From assembly GCA_044226045.1 (NCBI GenBank), contig JBGAHR010000018.1, positions 1 to 64,000 of the forward strand: a stretch of 64,000 bases of DNA. The letters run 5' to 3'. A model generated the notes under the pieces. It made no database searches and was not told the origin of the DNA. It saw only the letters and a program-made list of their open reading frames with translations. Shown here one piece after another: positions 26,426-33,658 of this stretch. Numbering within the stretch: position 1 is the first letter of the stretch; every line of letters begins with the position of its first letter. The position numbers and the translations under genes were made by a program. Source of the DNA: Endoryza sp044226045. GTDB lineage: Bacteria > Bacteroidota > Bacteroidia > Chitinophagales > Chitinophagaceae.

Positions 26426-27082
26426 ATGAACTATTGGACCGTCGACCTGAATTTTATTGCCATTAGTGCCCTGGCGGGCTATATAGGATACTTTCTTCCC
26501 AATACCCCATTGTACCTTAAACTGTTCCCGATTTTTTTAACCTACACCCTGATAAATGAACTGGTGGCCACTTACCAGGTGTATCATGATGCGCAAACGA
26601 CAGAGATCTATAATGTATACGTCTTTATTCAGTTCTTTTTTTACACCTACCTGTTTTACAATTTTATCAAACGTAAACTGATCCGGCAATTTATCCTCGC
26701 CAGTCAGGTGGTTTTTTTTATATTGAGTGCGCTGAATATTCTATTCTTCCAGAAATTTTCCAATTACAACAGCATAACCTATTCACTGGGTTGCCTTGAA
26801 ATAGTTACTCTCAGCATTATCTACTTTCTTGAATTATTTCGGTTGAAGAAAGTTGTCAACCTGGTTCGGGAGCCTGCTTTCTGGATTTCTACCGCTCTTT
26901 TATTCTATTTTACCTGCAGTTTCCCTTTTATCGCAACAGCCAATTTGTTGTATAAATTGCCGGAAAGGATTCTACTAAGTTTGCAGTACGTCTTAACTTT
27001 AATCAACATATTGCTTTACTCGATATTTACGATCGCTTTTTTATGTCGGATACAAATTCGGAAATCTACTTCGTCCTTGTAA
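26426..27082 (+). CDS. Seven-helix membrane protein, probable sensor partner of the next kinase
   Basis: This 218-residue protein is almost entirely hydrophobic, with seven predicted helices (around residues 8-26, 31-52, 62-82, 88-110, 116-140, 150-175, 182-208) and no catalytic motif. Its last 40 bp overlap the following histidine kinase gene in another frame. The size and overlap suggest a free-standing membrane sensor module for that kinase, comparable in shape to 7TM sensor domains usually fused to kinases. This role is inferred; no family name is claimed. Confidence 0.65.
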   Translation: MNYWTVDLNFIAISALAGYIGYFLPNTPLYLKLFPIFLTYTLINELVATYQVYHDAQTTEIYNVYVFIQFFFYTYLFYNFIKRKLIRQFILASQVVFFILSALNILFFQKFSNYNSITYSLGCLEIVTLSIIYFLELFRLKKVVNLVREPAFWISTALLFYFTCSFPFIATANLLYKLPERILLSLQYVLTLINILLYSIFTIAFLCRIQIRKSTSSL

Positions 27083-27855
27083 TTAGTGCATTGCTGGCGC
27101 TTTTATTGGTAGGATTTATTGTAACAATATTATTCCTCTATCAACGCAGACGGCACCAGCAGGAGCAGGATCTTGCCCGCCTGAAAGATGTGTACGAACA
27201 GGAAGCGCTCAAGTCGCAGCTCGAAATACAGGAAAATACGTTTCAAACCATCAGCCAGGAACTACACGACAATATTGGCCAGATGCTCTCCGTCGTGAAA
27301 ATATCTTTGGCAGTGCTGCCCATAGCCAGGGAACATGAAGCATTTGAACCGATTCAAAACTCCCGGCAAATTCTGAACAAAGCCATAGTTGACCTGTCGA
27401 ATCTTACCAAAAGCCTGCATACCGACCGAATTACCGATATCAGCCTCGCAGAATCCATCCGTTTTGAAACAGAATCCATCAAAAAATCGGGAATCGCCGA
27501 TGTCGATTATCAACTTACAGGGGAAGAAGTGCATTTCGACAATCAAAAGAAGATTTTTCTTTTTCGCATGTTCCAGGAAGTATTTAACAACATGTTGAAA
27601 CACTCACAGGCCAGCCGCATAAAAGTCATTTTGAATTATTCGGAAGGCAATACATTTGTATTACACATTGAGGACAATGGAATCGGATTCAACGTGGAAG
27701 AAAAACTGAAGTCAGTCAGTTCCTCCCGGGGGGTAGGTTTAAAAAGCCTGTTCAACAGGGCTAAACTGATCGGTGCGGAACTGATCATGAAAAGCTCGGA
27801 AGGACAGGGAACGATGGTAACCATTACAATGCCGATTACCGAAAATCAAGTATAG
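27043..27855 (+). CDS. NarL-type sensor histidine kinase
   Basis: This 270-residue protein has one N-terminal membrane helix (VISALLALLLVGFIVTILFL), a coiled coil, a HisKA_3 dimerisation domain with the phospho-acceptor His75 in ELHDNIGQML, and an HATPase domain with MFQEVFNNMLKHSQ (N-box), EDNGIGF and GVGLKSLFNRA. The only start that keeps the membrane helix is the ATG at 27043, inside the preceding 7TM gene. It lacks any extracellular sensor of its own, which supports dependence on the 7TM protein. Its cognate regulator starts 6 bp downstream. Confidence 0.93.
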   Translation: MSDTNSEIYFVLVISALLALLLVGFIVTILFLYQRRRHQQEQDLARLKDVYEQEALKSQLEIQENTFQTISQELHDNIGQMLSVVKISLAVLPIAREHEAFEPIQNSRQILNKAIVDLSNLTKSLHTDRITDISLAESIRFETESIKKSGIADVDYQLTGEEVHFDNQKKIFLFRMFQEVFNNMLKHSQASRIKVILNYSEGNTFVLHIEDNGIGFNVEEKLKSVSSSRGVGLKSLFNRAKLIGAELIMKSSEGQGTMVTITMPITENQV

Positions 27856-27861
27856 TCGAAT

Positions 27862-28521
27862 ATGGCAAAAGCTGGAAGAAAAATATTGGTGGGTATTGCA
27901 GATGATCATTCCCTGATGCGCAACGCACTGGCCAAACTGATCAATTCATTTGGCGACTACCAGGTAACTTTCGAAGCCAATAATGGAAAAGAGATAAAGC
28001 CGCTCATTCAGCAGAACGGAATCCCGGATATCATCCTGGTCGATGTTAATATGCCGGAGATGGATGGATTCGAAACCACTAAATGGCTTCACCAGAATTA
28101 TCCCCAGATAAAGGTACTGGTACTGTCGATGCTCAGCGATGAAAAAACAATCATTCGAATGATGCGCCTCGGAGCAAAAGGATACCTGCTGAAAAATGCA
28201 GAACCGGAAGAGCTGAACGAAGGATTGGATTCGGTGATGAGCAAAGGAGTGTATTTGCCCGATGTGATTTCCGGCAAACTGATCAGCGGACTGCACCGCG
28301 ATGCAGACCGGGATGAAGAAGAAATTGTTCTCAATGATCGCGAAAAAGAATTTCTTCGACTGGTATGCACGGAGCTGGCCTATCGCGAAATCGCAGATCA
28401 AATGAACCTGAGCGCCCGCACTATCGACGACTATCGTCAGAATCTCTTCAATAAATTAAAAGTCCATAGTCGCATAGGCCTGGCGCTGTTTGCGATCAGG
28501 AATGGGATAGCGGAAGCATGA
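27862..28521 (+). CDS. NarL/LuxR-family response regulator
   Basis: This 219-residue regulator has a receiver domain with the phospho-acceptor Asp61 (ILVDVNMPEMDGFE), the acidic pocket ADDH and the switch Lys in GYLLKNAEPEE. The C-terminal LuxR HTH reads LNDREKEFLRLVCTELAYRE ... SARTIDDYRQNLFNKLKVHS. It is co-transcribed with the histidine kinase (6-bp gap) and should be phosphorylated by it. Target genes are not apparent. Repeat sequence begins 3 bp after its stop codon. Confidence 0.95.
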   Translation: MAKAGRKILVGIADDHSLMRNALAKLINSFGDYQVTFEANNGKEIKPLIQQNGIPDIILVDVNMPEMDGFETTKWLHQNYPQIKVLVLSMLSDEKTIIRMMRLGAKGYLLKNAEPEELNEGLDSVMSKGVYLPDVISGKLISGLHRDADRDEEEIVLNDREKEFLRLVCTELAYREIADQMNLSARTIDDYRQNLFNKLKVHSRIGLALFAIRNGIAEA

Positions 28522-28523
28522 TA

Positions 28524-28627
28524 CGTTTATCGTTTCAGGTTGGTTTACGGTTTGCGGTTTGCAGTTTGCGGCGAAATGCGTTTGACGTTTCAGGTTTTTC
28601 GTTTCACGTTTCATTGGCAAATTGACT
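28524..28627. repeat. Low-complexity tract with minus-strand TGAAACGATAAAC and CYGCAAA words
   Basis: Directly after the response regulator stop codon the plus strand reads GTTTATCGTTTCAGGTTGG, then TTTGCGGTTTGCAGTTTGCG, then TTTCACGTTTCATTGGCAAATTGACT. The first two are reverse complements of the tract order seen at 48.5 and 61.65 kb; the last is the start of an AATTGACTAAT-type tract that is interrupted by the element at 28628. Confidence 0.88.
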
Positions 28628-29032
28628 AATCACTGTTGTCCGGGGAAAGTGTCGAAGTCCAACCTATTAAGCTGAAATAATCATCTTTTTGCCACTTTTT
28701 GAGAAATGAGCCCCCTTTAGGGGAGCGGGAGTGAGAGCGGGAGAGGAAGTATACGAGAGAGGTCTTTTCCGGTGAGTCTCTGACGGGACTTTTTTTGTTT
28801 CGCCAAAAAAAGTCCCACAAAAAAAGGCGACCAAGGCCGATATACAGCCCGGTTACCGTGGCCTATCGCCCAGCTTCGGTTCTTCGGTGGTGAACAGCGG
28901 TAGAATAAAGCCCGGCTATTGTTGAAATTCAGTTTGCTGTTTATAGTTAGGGGTTTGCTGTTAATTGGCAAATTGGCTCATTGGCGCATTGACCAATTTT
29001 GCGCTCTGAGATTTCCCCGGACAACAGTGATT
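28628..29032. mobile_element. MITE-like element, 405 bp with 21-bp perfect terminal inverted repeats
   Basis: AATCACTGTTGTCCGGGGAA(A) at 28628-28648 is the exact reverse complement of 29012-29032. Both ends are flanked by GACT (28624-28627 and 29033-29036), a possible 4-bp target duplication. Removing the element plus one GACT rejoins an AATTGACTAATCGACTAATT tract. It encodes no transposase. Inside are a GGGAGC-type tract (28722-28746), a 13-bp-stem hairpin (28785-28816) and an AATTGG-type tract near its right end. I infer a non-autonomous transposon; the parent IS family is not identified. Confidence 0.65.
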
Positions 29033-29150
29033 GACTAATCGACTAATTATATTCCATTCGTCATTCGTAATCCGTAATCCGTCATTGCATTGGCAAATTG
29101 ACCAATTGACGAATTGACTAATTGTATTCCATTCGTAATCCGTAATCATA
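29033..29150. repeat. AATTGACTAAT and ATTCGTAATCC octamer tract
   Basis: The plus strand runs GACTAATCGACTAATTATATTCC, broken here as CATTCGTCATTCGTAATCCG and CAAATTGACCAATTGACGAA, twice alternating between the two word families. It ends 4-5 bp from the DinB stop codon, on that gene's 3' side. The same two families alternate at 61445-61560. Confidence 0.88.
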
Positions 29151-29152
29151 AA

Positions 29153-29632
29153 CTATAGAGCAGAAACGAGAAACTTGTCTATGTACAACATTTGCCCCAG
29201 GTGATAGATATTATGCTGGGAGAGACCGTTAAGCATGAAGCGGAAATTGTATTGGCGATAGTCAACTATCTCTTTTAAAAACTGATCATTTTTATCATCC
29301 AGCAGTTGGATAATTTTCTCATGTATTGATCTGAATCGGGTCAATCCTTCTTTCCATTGATGTACACGGGGATCGATTTTTATCCAGTCGTTTTCTTCAA
29401 AAGCTTTTAAATCCTGTATGGAATCGCCTTCCAGTCTTTTCAACACGAACTCAGCCCAATTGATACAATGATAAAGCAACTCTGCCATGGAATGACCGAC
29501 GCCATTCGGTTTGACATAAACTTTCTTTTCGTCGATGCTTGAGAGAGCGGGAATGACCGGTTGCCCATACCAGGGGGTGCCTTCAAGTACATTCTTCAGG
29601 TTTCGCTGTATGGATTGAACTTCCTTGTTCAT
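29153..29632 (-). CDS. DinB-family four-helix metalloprotein
   Basis: This 159-residue protein has the DinB/YfiT four-helix layout. The likely metal ligands are His55 in ELLYHCINWAEF and the pair His140/His144 in SQHNIYHLGQMLY. Family members are metal-dependent thiol- or DNA-damage-linked proteins, some acting as bacillithiol transferases; none of that can be assigned here. Length is normal and all three histidines are present. It is flanked on both sides by low-complexity tracts. Confidence 0.85.
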   Translation of the reverse strand: MNKEVQSIQRNLKNVLEGTPWYGQPVIPALSSIDEKKVYVKPNGVGHSMAELLYHCINWAEFVLKRLEGDSIQDLKAFEENDWIKIDPRVHQWKEGLTRFRSIHEKIIQLLDDKNDQFLKEIVDYRQYNFRFMLNGLSQHNIYHLGQMLYIDKFLVSAL

Positions 29633-29734
29633 TGCTTTTGATTTTTTGATTCTTTTATGAAGTTAGTGGGTGTTATTCAGCAAACTTAATGAACACTACA
29701 AAAATAAATTGCATTTTCAATCACTGATGCCCGG

Positions 29735-29945
29735 GGAAATGCAGGAGTGGGGGAAATGCAGGAGCGGGAGTGGGGGAAATGCAGGAGCGGGAGTGGGAGC
29801 GAGAGCGGAAACAGAAAAAGAAACAGAAAGAGAAACAGAAAGAGAAAGGGAAAGAGAAAGAGAAAGGGAAAGAGAAACAGAAAGGAATATAGAAACAGGT
29901 AAGGTTCTGACTTTTGATTTTTGACTTTTGACTTTTGAATTGCCT
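29735..29945. repeat. Tract: GGAGCGGGAGTGGG words, AAASRG hexamers, then ACTTTTG words
   Basis: Three copies of GGGGAAATGCAGGAG(T/C)GGG lead into GGAGCGAGAGCGG, then 20 or so AAAGAG/AAACAG/AAAGGG hexamers to ~29890, then TTTTGATTTTTGACTTTTGA. It lies between carB (3' side) and DinB (5' side), both on the minus strand. Reading frames through it give Arg/Glu/Lys or Phe/Leu/Ser low complexity and are not genes. Confidence 0.9.
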
Positions 29946-29960
29946 CTTGCAAACAAAAAA

Positions 29961-29995
29961 GTCAAAAAGTACTTCCCTAAGGGTTCCTTTTTGAC
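29961..29995 (-). terminator. Probable terminator of carB
   Basis: GTCAAAAAG (29961-29969) pairs with CTTTTTGAC (29987-29995), with an inner palindromic CCCTTAGGG-type core. On the minus strand it is followed by a T-rich run (CTTTTTTGTTTG), 24 bp after the carB stop. Confidence 0.6.
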
Positions 29996-30018
29996 TTTTG
30001 ATATTTTACTTTTATTTT

Positions 30019-32841
30019 TTACTTACTCAGGTGCATGCTTCTTTCGCGATACAACTGTCTGAAGTATGGATCTCTCAGATCTTTGATGAATCGGATGGCC
30101 TCTCCGGTTGATTTCATTTCGGGTCCGAGATCTTTGTTTACTCCCGGGAATTTGTTGAAACTGAAAACCGGTTCCTTGATCGCGTATCCGTTCAATCGCT
30201 TCACGAACTTATGATCCTTTAATCTCAATTCGCCCAACATAACTTTTGTAGCGACATTCAGATAAGGAATCTGGTAAGCTTTTGCGATGAATGGAGTGGT
30301 ACGGGATGCGCGGGGATTTGCTTCGATCACATATACTTTACCATCCTTGATGGCAAACTGGATATTAATCAATCCCCGGATATTAAGCCTGAATGCGATT
30401 TTTTTAGCGTATTCTTCCATCGTAGCCACCACCAGCGGTGTAAGGTTGAACTGTGGTAACACGGCATTGCTGTCACCGCTGTGGATACCTGCCGGCTCGA
30501 TATGCTCCATCACTCCCATTACATGGAAGCTCTCTCCATCACAGATTGCGTCGATCTCGGCTTCCTGACAGCGATCCAGGAAATGGTCGATGAGGATTTT
30601 GTTGCCGGGAATATGTTTCAGCAGGCTTACGACTGCATTCTCTACCTCATCATCGTTGATAACAATTCTCATTCTTTGTCCACCGAGTACATAAGACGGA
30701 CGAACGAGAACGGGATAACCTACTTTATTGGCTACCGCAATGGCTTCGTCTACATCGTAGGCAGTACCATAATCGGGATAAGGAATATCGAGTTCCTTCA
30801 GCATATCGCTGAATCGACCACGGTCTTCGGCAATATCCATATCATCGAAGCTGGTGCCGATCAGCTTGATGCCTTTTTCGTTGAGGCGTTTAGACAGTTT
30901 CAGAGCGGTTTGTCCACCGAGCTGAACGATTACTCCGTAAGGCTTTTCGAGCTCGATAATTTCCCAGAGATGCTCCCAGTATACCGGTTCGAAATACAGC
31001 TTGTCGGCCATATCGAAATCGGTCGAGACCGTTTCGGGGTTACAGTTTACCATGATGGCTTCATAGCCCGATTCTTTCAGCGCCAGCAAACCGTGTACGC
31101 AACAATAGTCGAATTCAATACCCTGTCCGATACGGTTGGGTCCTGAACCGAGAACGATTACTTTCTTCCGTCCGCTTACTTTACTCTCGTTATGGTTGCC
31201 GTTTTCAAAAGTGGAATAGAAATAGGGAGTCTTCGCTTCGAATTCTGCACTGCAGGTATCCACCATTTTATATACGCGGGTGATACCGGCTGCTTTTCTC
31301 ATTTCATAGATGGCCTCATCATTACCATCCTGCATGATCAGGGAGATCTGTTCGTCGCTAAAGCCCAGGTGTTTGGCTTCGCGAAGCAGTTCTACCGGCA
31401 GTGTGTTGAGTTTGTATTTCGCGATCTCTTTTTCGAGGTCGGCGATTTTTTTCACTTCATTCACAAACCATTTGTCGATACCGGTGGCTTTTGAAATGGT
31501 GTTCACGGAAACGCCCTGCATGATCGCATCTTTGATGCGGAAGAGGCGGTCCCATTTCGGTATCTTGATATATTCAATCAGCTCTTCAGCCGACATGAGA
31601 TTCTTGGTGTAGTTGCCCAGTCCCACCGCATTGTTCTCAAGGCTCTGGCAGGCTTTCTGGATCGCTTCGGCAAAGCTGCGACCGATAGACATCACCTCAC
31701 CTACGGATTTCATCTGCAGACCGAGCGTATCGTTGGCGCCTTTGAACTTGTCGAAATTCCAGCGCGGCATTTTTACGATTACGTAGTCGAGTGCCGGTTC
31801 GAAATAGGCCGAAGTGGTTTTGGTGATCTGGTTTTTCAATTCATCGAGGTGGTAGCCGATGGCCAGTTTGGCCGCGATCTTCGCGATCGGATAACCCGTG
31901 GCTTTGGAGGCCAATGCCGAAGAACGGCTCACCCTTGGGTTGATCTCTACTGAAATGATTTGCTCGGTAGCAGGATCAAGAGCGAACTGTACATTACAAC
32001 CGCCGGCGAAGTTTCCGAGGCTGCGCATCATCAGGATAGCCTGGTTTCTCATTTCCTGGAAAGCCGTATCGCTGAGGGTCATCGCCGGGGCAACAGTTAC
32101 GGAGTCGCCGGTATGCACCCCCATCGGGTCTACGTTTTCCACCGTACAGATGATTGCTACGTTGTCGTTTTTATCTCTCAACAATTCAAGCTCATATTCT
32201 TTCCATCCCAGTACGGCTCTTTCTACCAGCACTTCATGAATGGGAGAGGCAGTAAGACCTCTTTCGAGGGCTGCGTCCAACTCGTCTTTGCTGTGTACAA
32301 AACCACCGCCCGTTCCACCAAGGGTAAAAGAGGGGCGAATGACCAGCGGGAAGCCGATTTCCTGGGCGAACTCTTTTCCTTCGAGCATGGAGTTGGCAAC
32401 CTTTGAAGGAGCCACTGCCACCCCGATCTTCACCATCAACTGGCGGAATTTCTCACGATCTTCTGCGGTATTGATCGCTTCCACATCCACCCCGATCATC
32501 CGGCAATTGTATTTTTCCCATATCCCCAGTTCCTGCGCTTCAATAGCCAGGTTCAGGGCCGTCTGTCCGCCCATGGTTGGCAATACCGCGTCAATCTGGT
32601 TTTCTTCCAGTATTTGCTCGATGCTTTCAACAGTCAGCGGGAGCAGGTATACTTTATCAGCCATCATCGGGTCTGTCATGATCGTAGCGGGGTTGCTGTT
32701 GATCAGAATTACCTTGATGCCTTCCTCACGCAAGCTGCGCGCGGCCTGGCTTCCTGAGTAGTCAAATTCGCAGGCCTGACCGATAATGATTGGACCTGAA
32801 CCGATAATGAGGACTGATTTAATGGAATTGTCTTTTGGCAT
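30019..32841 (-). CDS. carB: Carbamoyl-phosphate synthase large subunit, short form
   Basis: The protein is 940 residues from the ATG at 32841 (MPKDNSIKSVLIIGSGPIII). It makes carbamoyl phosphate for pyrimidines and arginine with CarA. Both ATP-grasp halves are visible: GSGPIIIGQACEFDYSGSQA and RPSFTLGGTGGG in the first; VLGSGPNRIGQGIEFDYCCV and RPSYVLGGQRM in the second. It ends at RERSMHLSK without the ~130-residue C-terminal MGS-like allosteric domain of the E. coli enzyme, so UMP/ornithine control as known there is not expected. carA is not in the window. Confidence 0.96.
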   Translation of the reverse strand: MPKDNSIKSVLIIGSGPIIIGQACEFDYSGSQAARSLREEGIKVILINSNPATIMTDPMMADKVYLLPLTVESIEQILEENQIDAVLPTMGGQTALNLAIEAQELGIWEKYNCRMIGVDVEAINTAEDREKFRQLMVKIGVAVAPSKVANSMLEGKEFAQEIGFPLVIRPSFTLGGTGGGFVHSKDELDAALERGLTASPIHEVLVERAVLGWKEYELELLRDKNDNVAIICTVENVDPMGVHTGDSVTVAPAMTLSDTAFQEMRNQAILMMRSLGNFAGGCNVQFALDPATEQIISVEINPRVSRSSALASKATGYPIAKIAAKLAIGYHLDELKNQITKTTSAYFEPALDYVIVKMPRWNFDKFKGANDTLGLQMKSVGEVMSIGRSFAEAIQKACQSLENNAVGLGNYTKNLMSAEELIEYIKIPKWDRLFRIKDAIMQGVSVNTISKATGIDKWFVNEVKKIADLEKEIAKYKLNTLPVELLREAKHLGFSDEQISLIMQDGNDEAIYEMRKAAGITRVYKMVDTCSAEFEAKTPYFYSTFENGNHNESKVSGRKKVIVLGSGPNRIGQGIEFDYCCVHGLLALKESGYEAIMVNCNPETVSTDFDMADKLYFEPVYWEHLWEIIELEKPYGVIVQLGGQTALKLSKRLNEKGIKLIGTSFDDMDIAEDRGRFSDMLKELDIPYPDYGTAYDVDEAIAVANKVGYPVLVRPSYVLGGQRMRIVINDDEVENAVVSLLKHIPGNKILIDHFLDRCQEAEIDAICDGESFHVMGVMEHIEPAGIHSGDSNAVLPQFNLTPLVVATMEEYAKKIAFRLNIRGLINIQFAIKDGKVYVIEANPRASRTTPFIAKAYQIPYLNVATKVMLGELRLKDHKFVKRLNGYAIKEPVFSFNKFPGVNKDLGPEMKSTGEAIRFIKDLRDPYFRQLYRERSMHLSK

Positions 32842-32879
32842 TGCTTTGTACTGCGGGTTTTTACTATAAATAAATCGGG

Positions 32880-32887
32880 CAAAAGTA
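32880..32887 (-). promoter_or_regulatory. Candidate -7 box of carB (TACTTTTG)
   Basis: Exact TAnnTTTG on the minus strand, 38 bp upstream of the carB ATG. Supports the chosen start, since longer frames would overlap it. No clear -33 element. Confidence 0.5.
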
Positions 32888-33084
32888 ACACGGCATGTCG
32901 ATATTTCTAAATTAATTTGGGAGAAATTAATGAGAAGAATCCGGTGAGGCAGACTCAGATAGCTATTCCTCGCTTCCGGCAACCATTCGGCTAACGATTG
33001 TGAGTTGCCCTGCAAGCAGCCTCTCGGGGAGATTTCAGCCGGAAATACGGGTAAAATTTTCCCGATAACGGGCTAAAAATAGAA

Positions 33085-33110
33085 AAGCCTTCGCCGACCG
33101 GCAAAGGCTT
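33085..33110 (-). terminator. Terminator of the small gene at 33140-33355
   Basis: AAGCCT and AGGCTT with inner GCC/GGC pairing form a stem. On the minus strand the tail is TTTTCTATTTTTAG. It starts 30 bp after the small gene's stop. The remaining ~240 bp to carB hold no other recognised signal except the carB -7 box. Confidence 0.75.
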
Positions 33111-33139
33111 GAATTGCTAGCTAGAAATAATATATAGTA

Positions 33140-33355
33140 TTACATCCGGTGAAACGATGCCAACTCGATGTCGTCGAGCGGTACGCCTCCGTCTTTCAGT
33201 AATCTTTTGTTCTCAGCCATCTGTCGCTTCTCTTCGAAACGGCTTCTGATTCTGAATACCCACTTCTGTTTGGCTTCGGTTCCTTTCAGGAAACCAACTA
33301 AGGATCCAACGGACAATGCCACCATTAAGACCAGCCTGTTAATTGACTTTTTCAT
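33140..33355 (-). CDS. Small membrane-anchored hypothetical protein
   Basis: This 71-residue protein has a basic N-terminus and one hydrophobic segment (LVLMVALSVGSLVGFLKG), then a strongly charged helical tail (RIRSRFEEKRQMAENKRLLK). It resembles a short inner-membrane anchored protein with a cytoplasmic or periplasmic coiled tail. I recognise no family. A good downstream terminator supports it as a real, separately transcribed gene. Confidence 0.55.
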   Translation of the reverse strand: MKKSINRLVLMVALSVGSLVGFLKGTEAKQKWVFRIRSRFEEKRQMAENKRLLKDGGVPLDDIELASFHRM

Positions 33356-33658
33356 AAAACCCCCTGTAAAATTTTACCATCATTTATATAGACAAATTAT
33401 ATACGCCAAATGCTGTTCCATAGTTCATAAAAAATCGTACCACAAAGTGGGTATTCTTCAAAAATTAACATGTCAGGGTATTGACAATGCCATCTTTTTT
33501 TCACAAACTCATCCGCTGCTGCGTTACTAAGTTCATTTTAATCTCCGATGTATTTTTTACCAATGAGCGAAGAGTTGATTTCATTTCGTCGATGGAGTTT
33601 TTCGCCCGGTTAATTGGATGGAAGCAATTAGTTTTGCAATACACTAACCCATTTTGTT
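33356..33658. other. 303-bp divergent intergenic region
   Basis: AT-rich gap between divergent genes. It should hold both promoters, but I see no exact -7 box, no RNA gene and no repeat tract. Confidence 0.5.

Noticed and set aside
28628..29032. Degenerate transposase gene inside the inverted repeats
   Set aside because: No reading frame of meaningful length or DDE-type motif; the element is non-coding.
29670..29965. Reading frames rich in Arg/Glu or Phe/Leu/Ser
   Set aside because: Translation of AAASRG and GGGAGC words in either strand; no start signal or conserved sequence.
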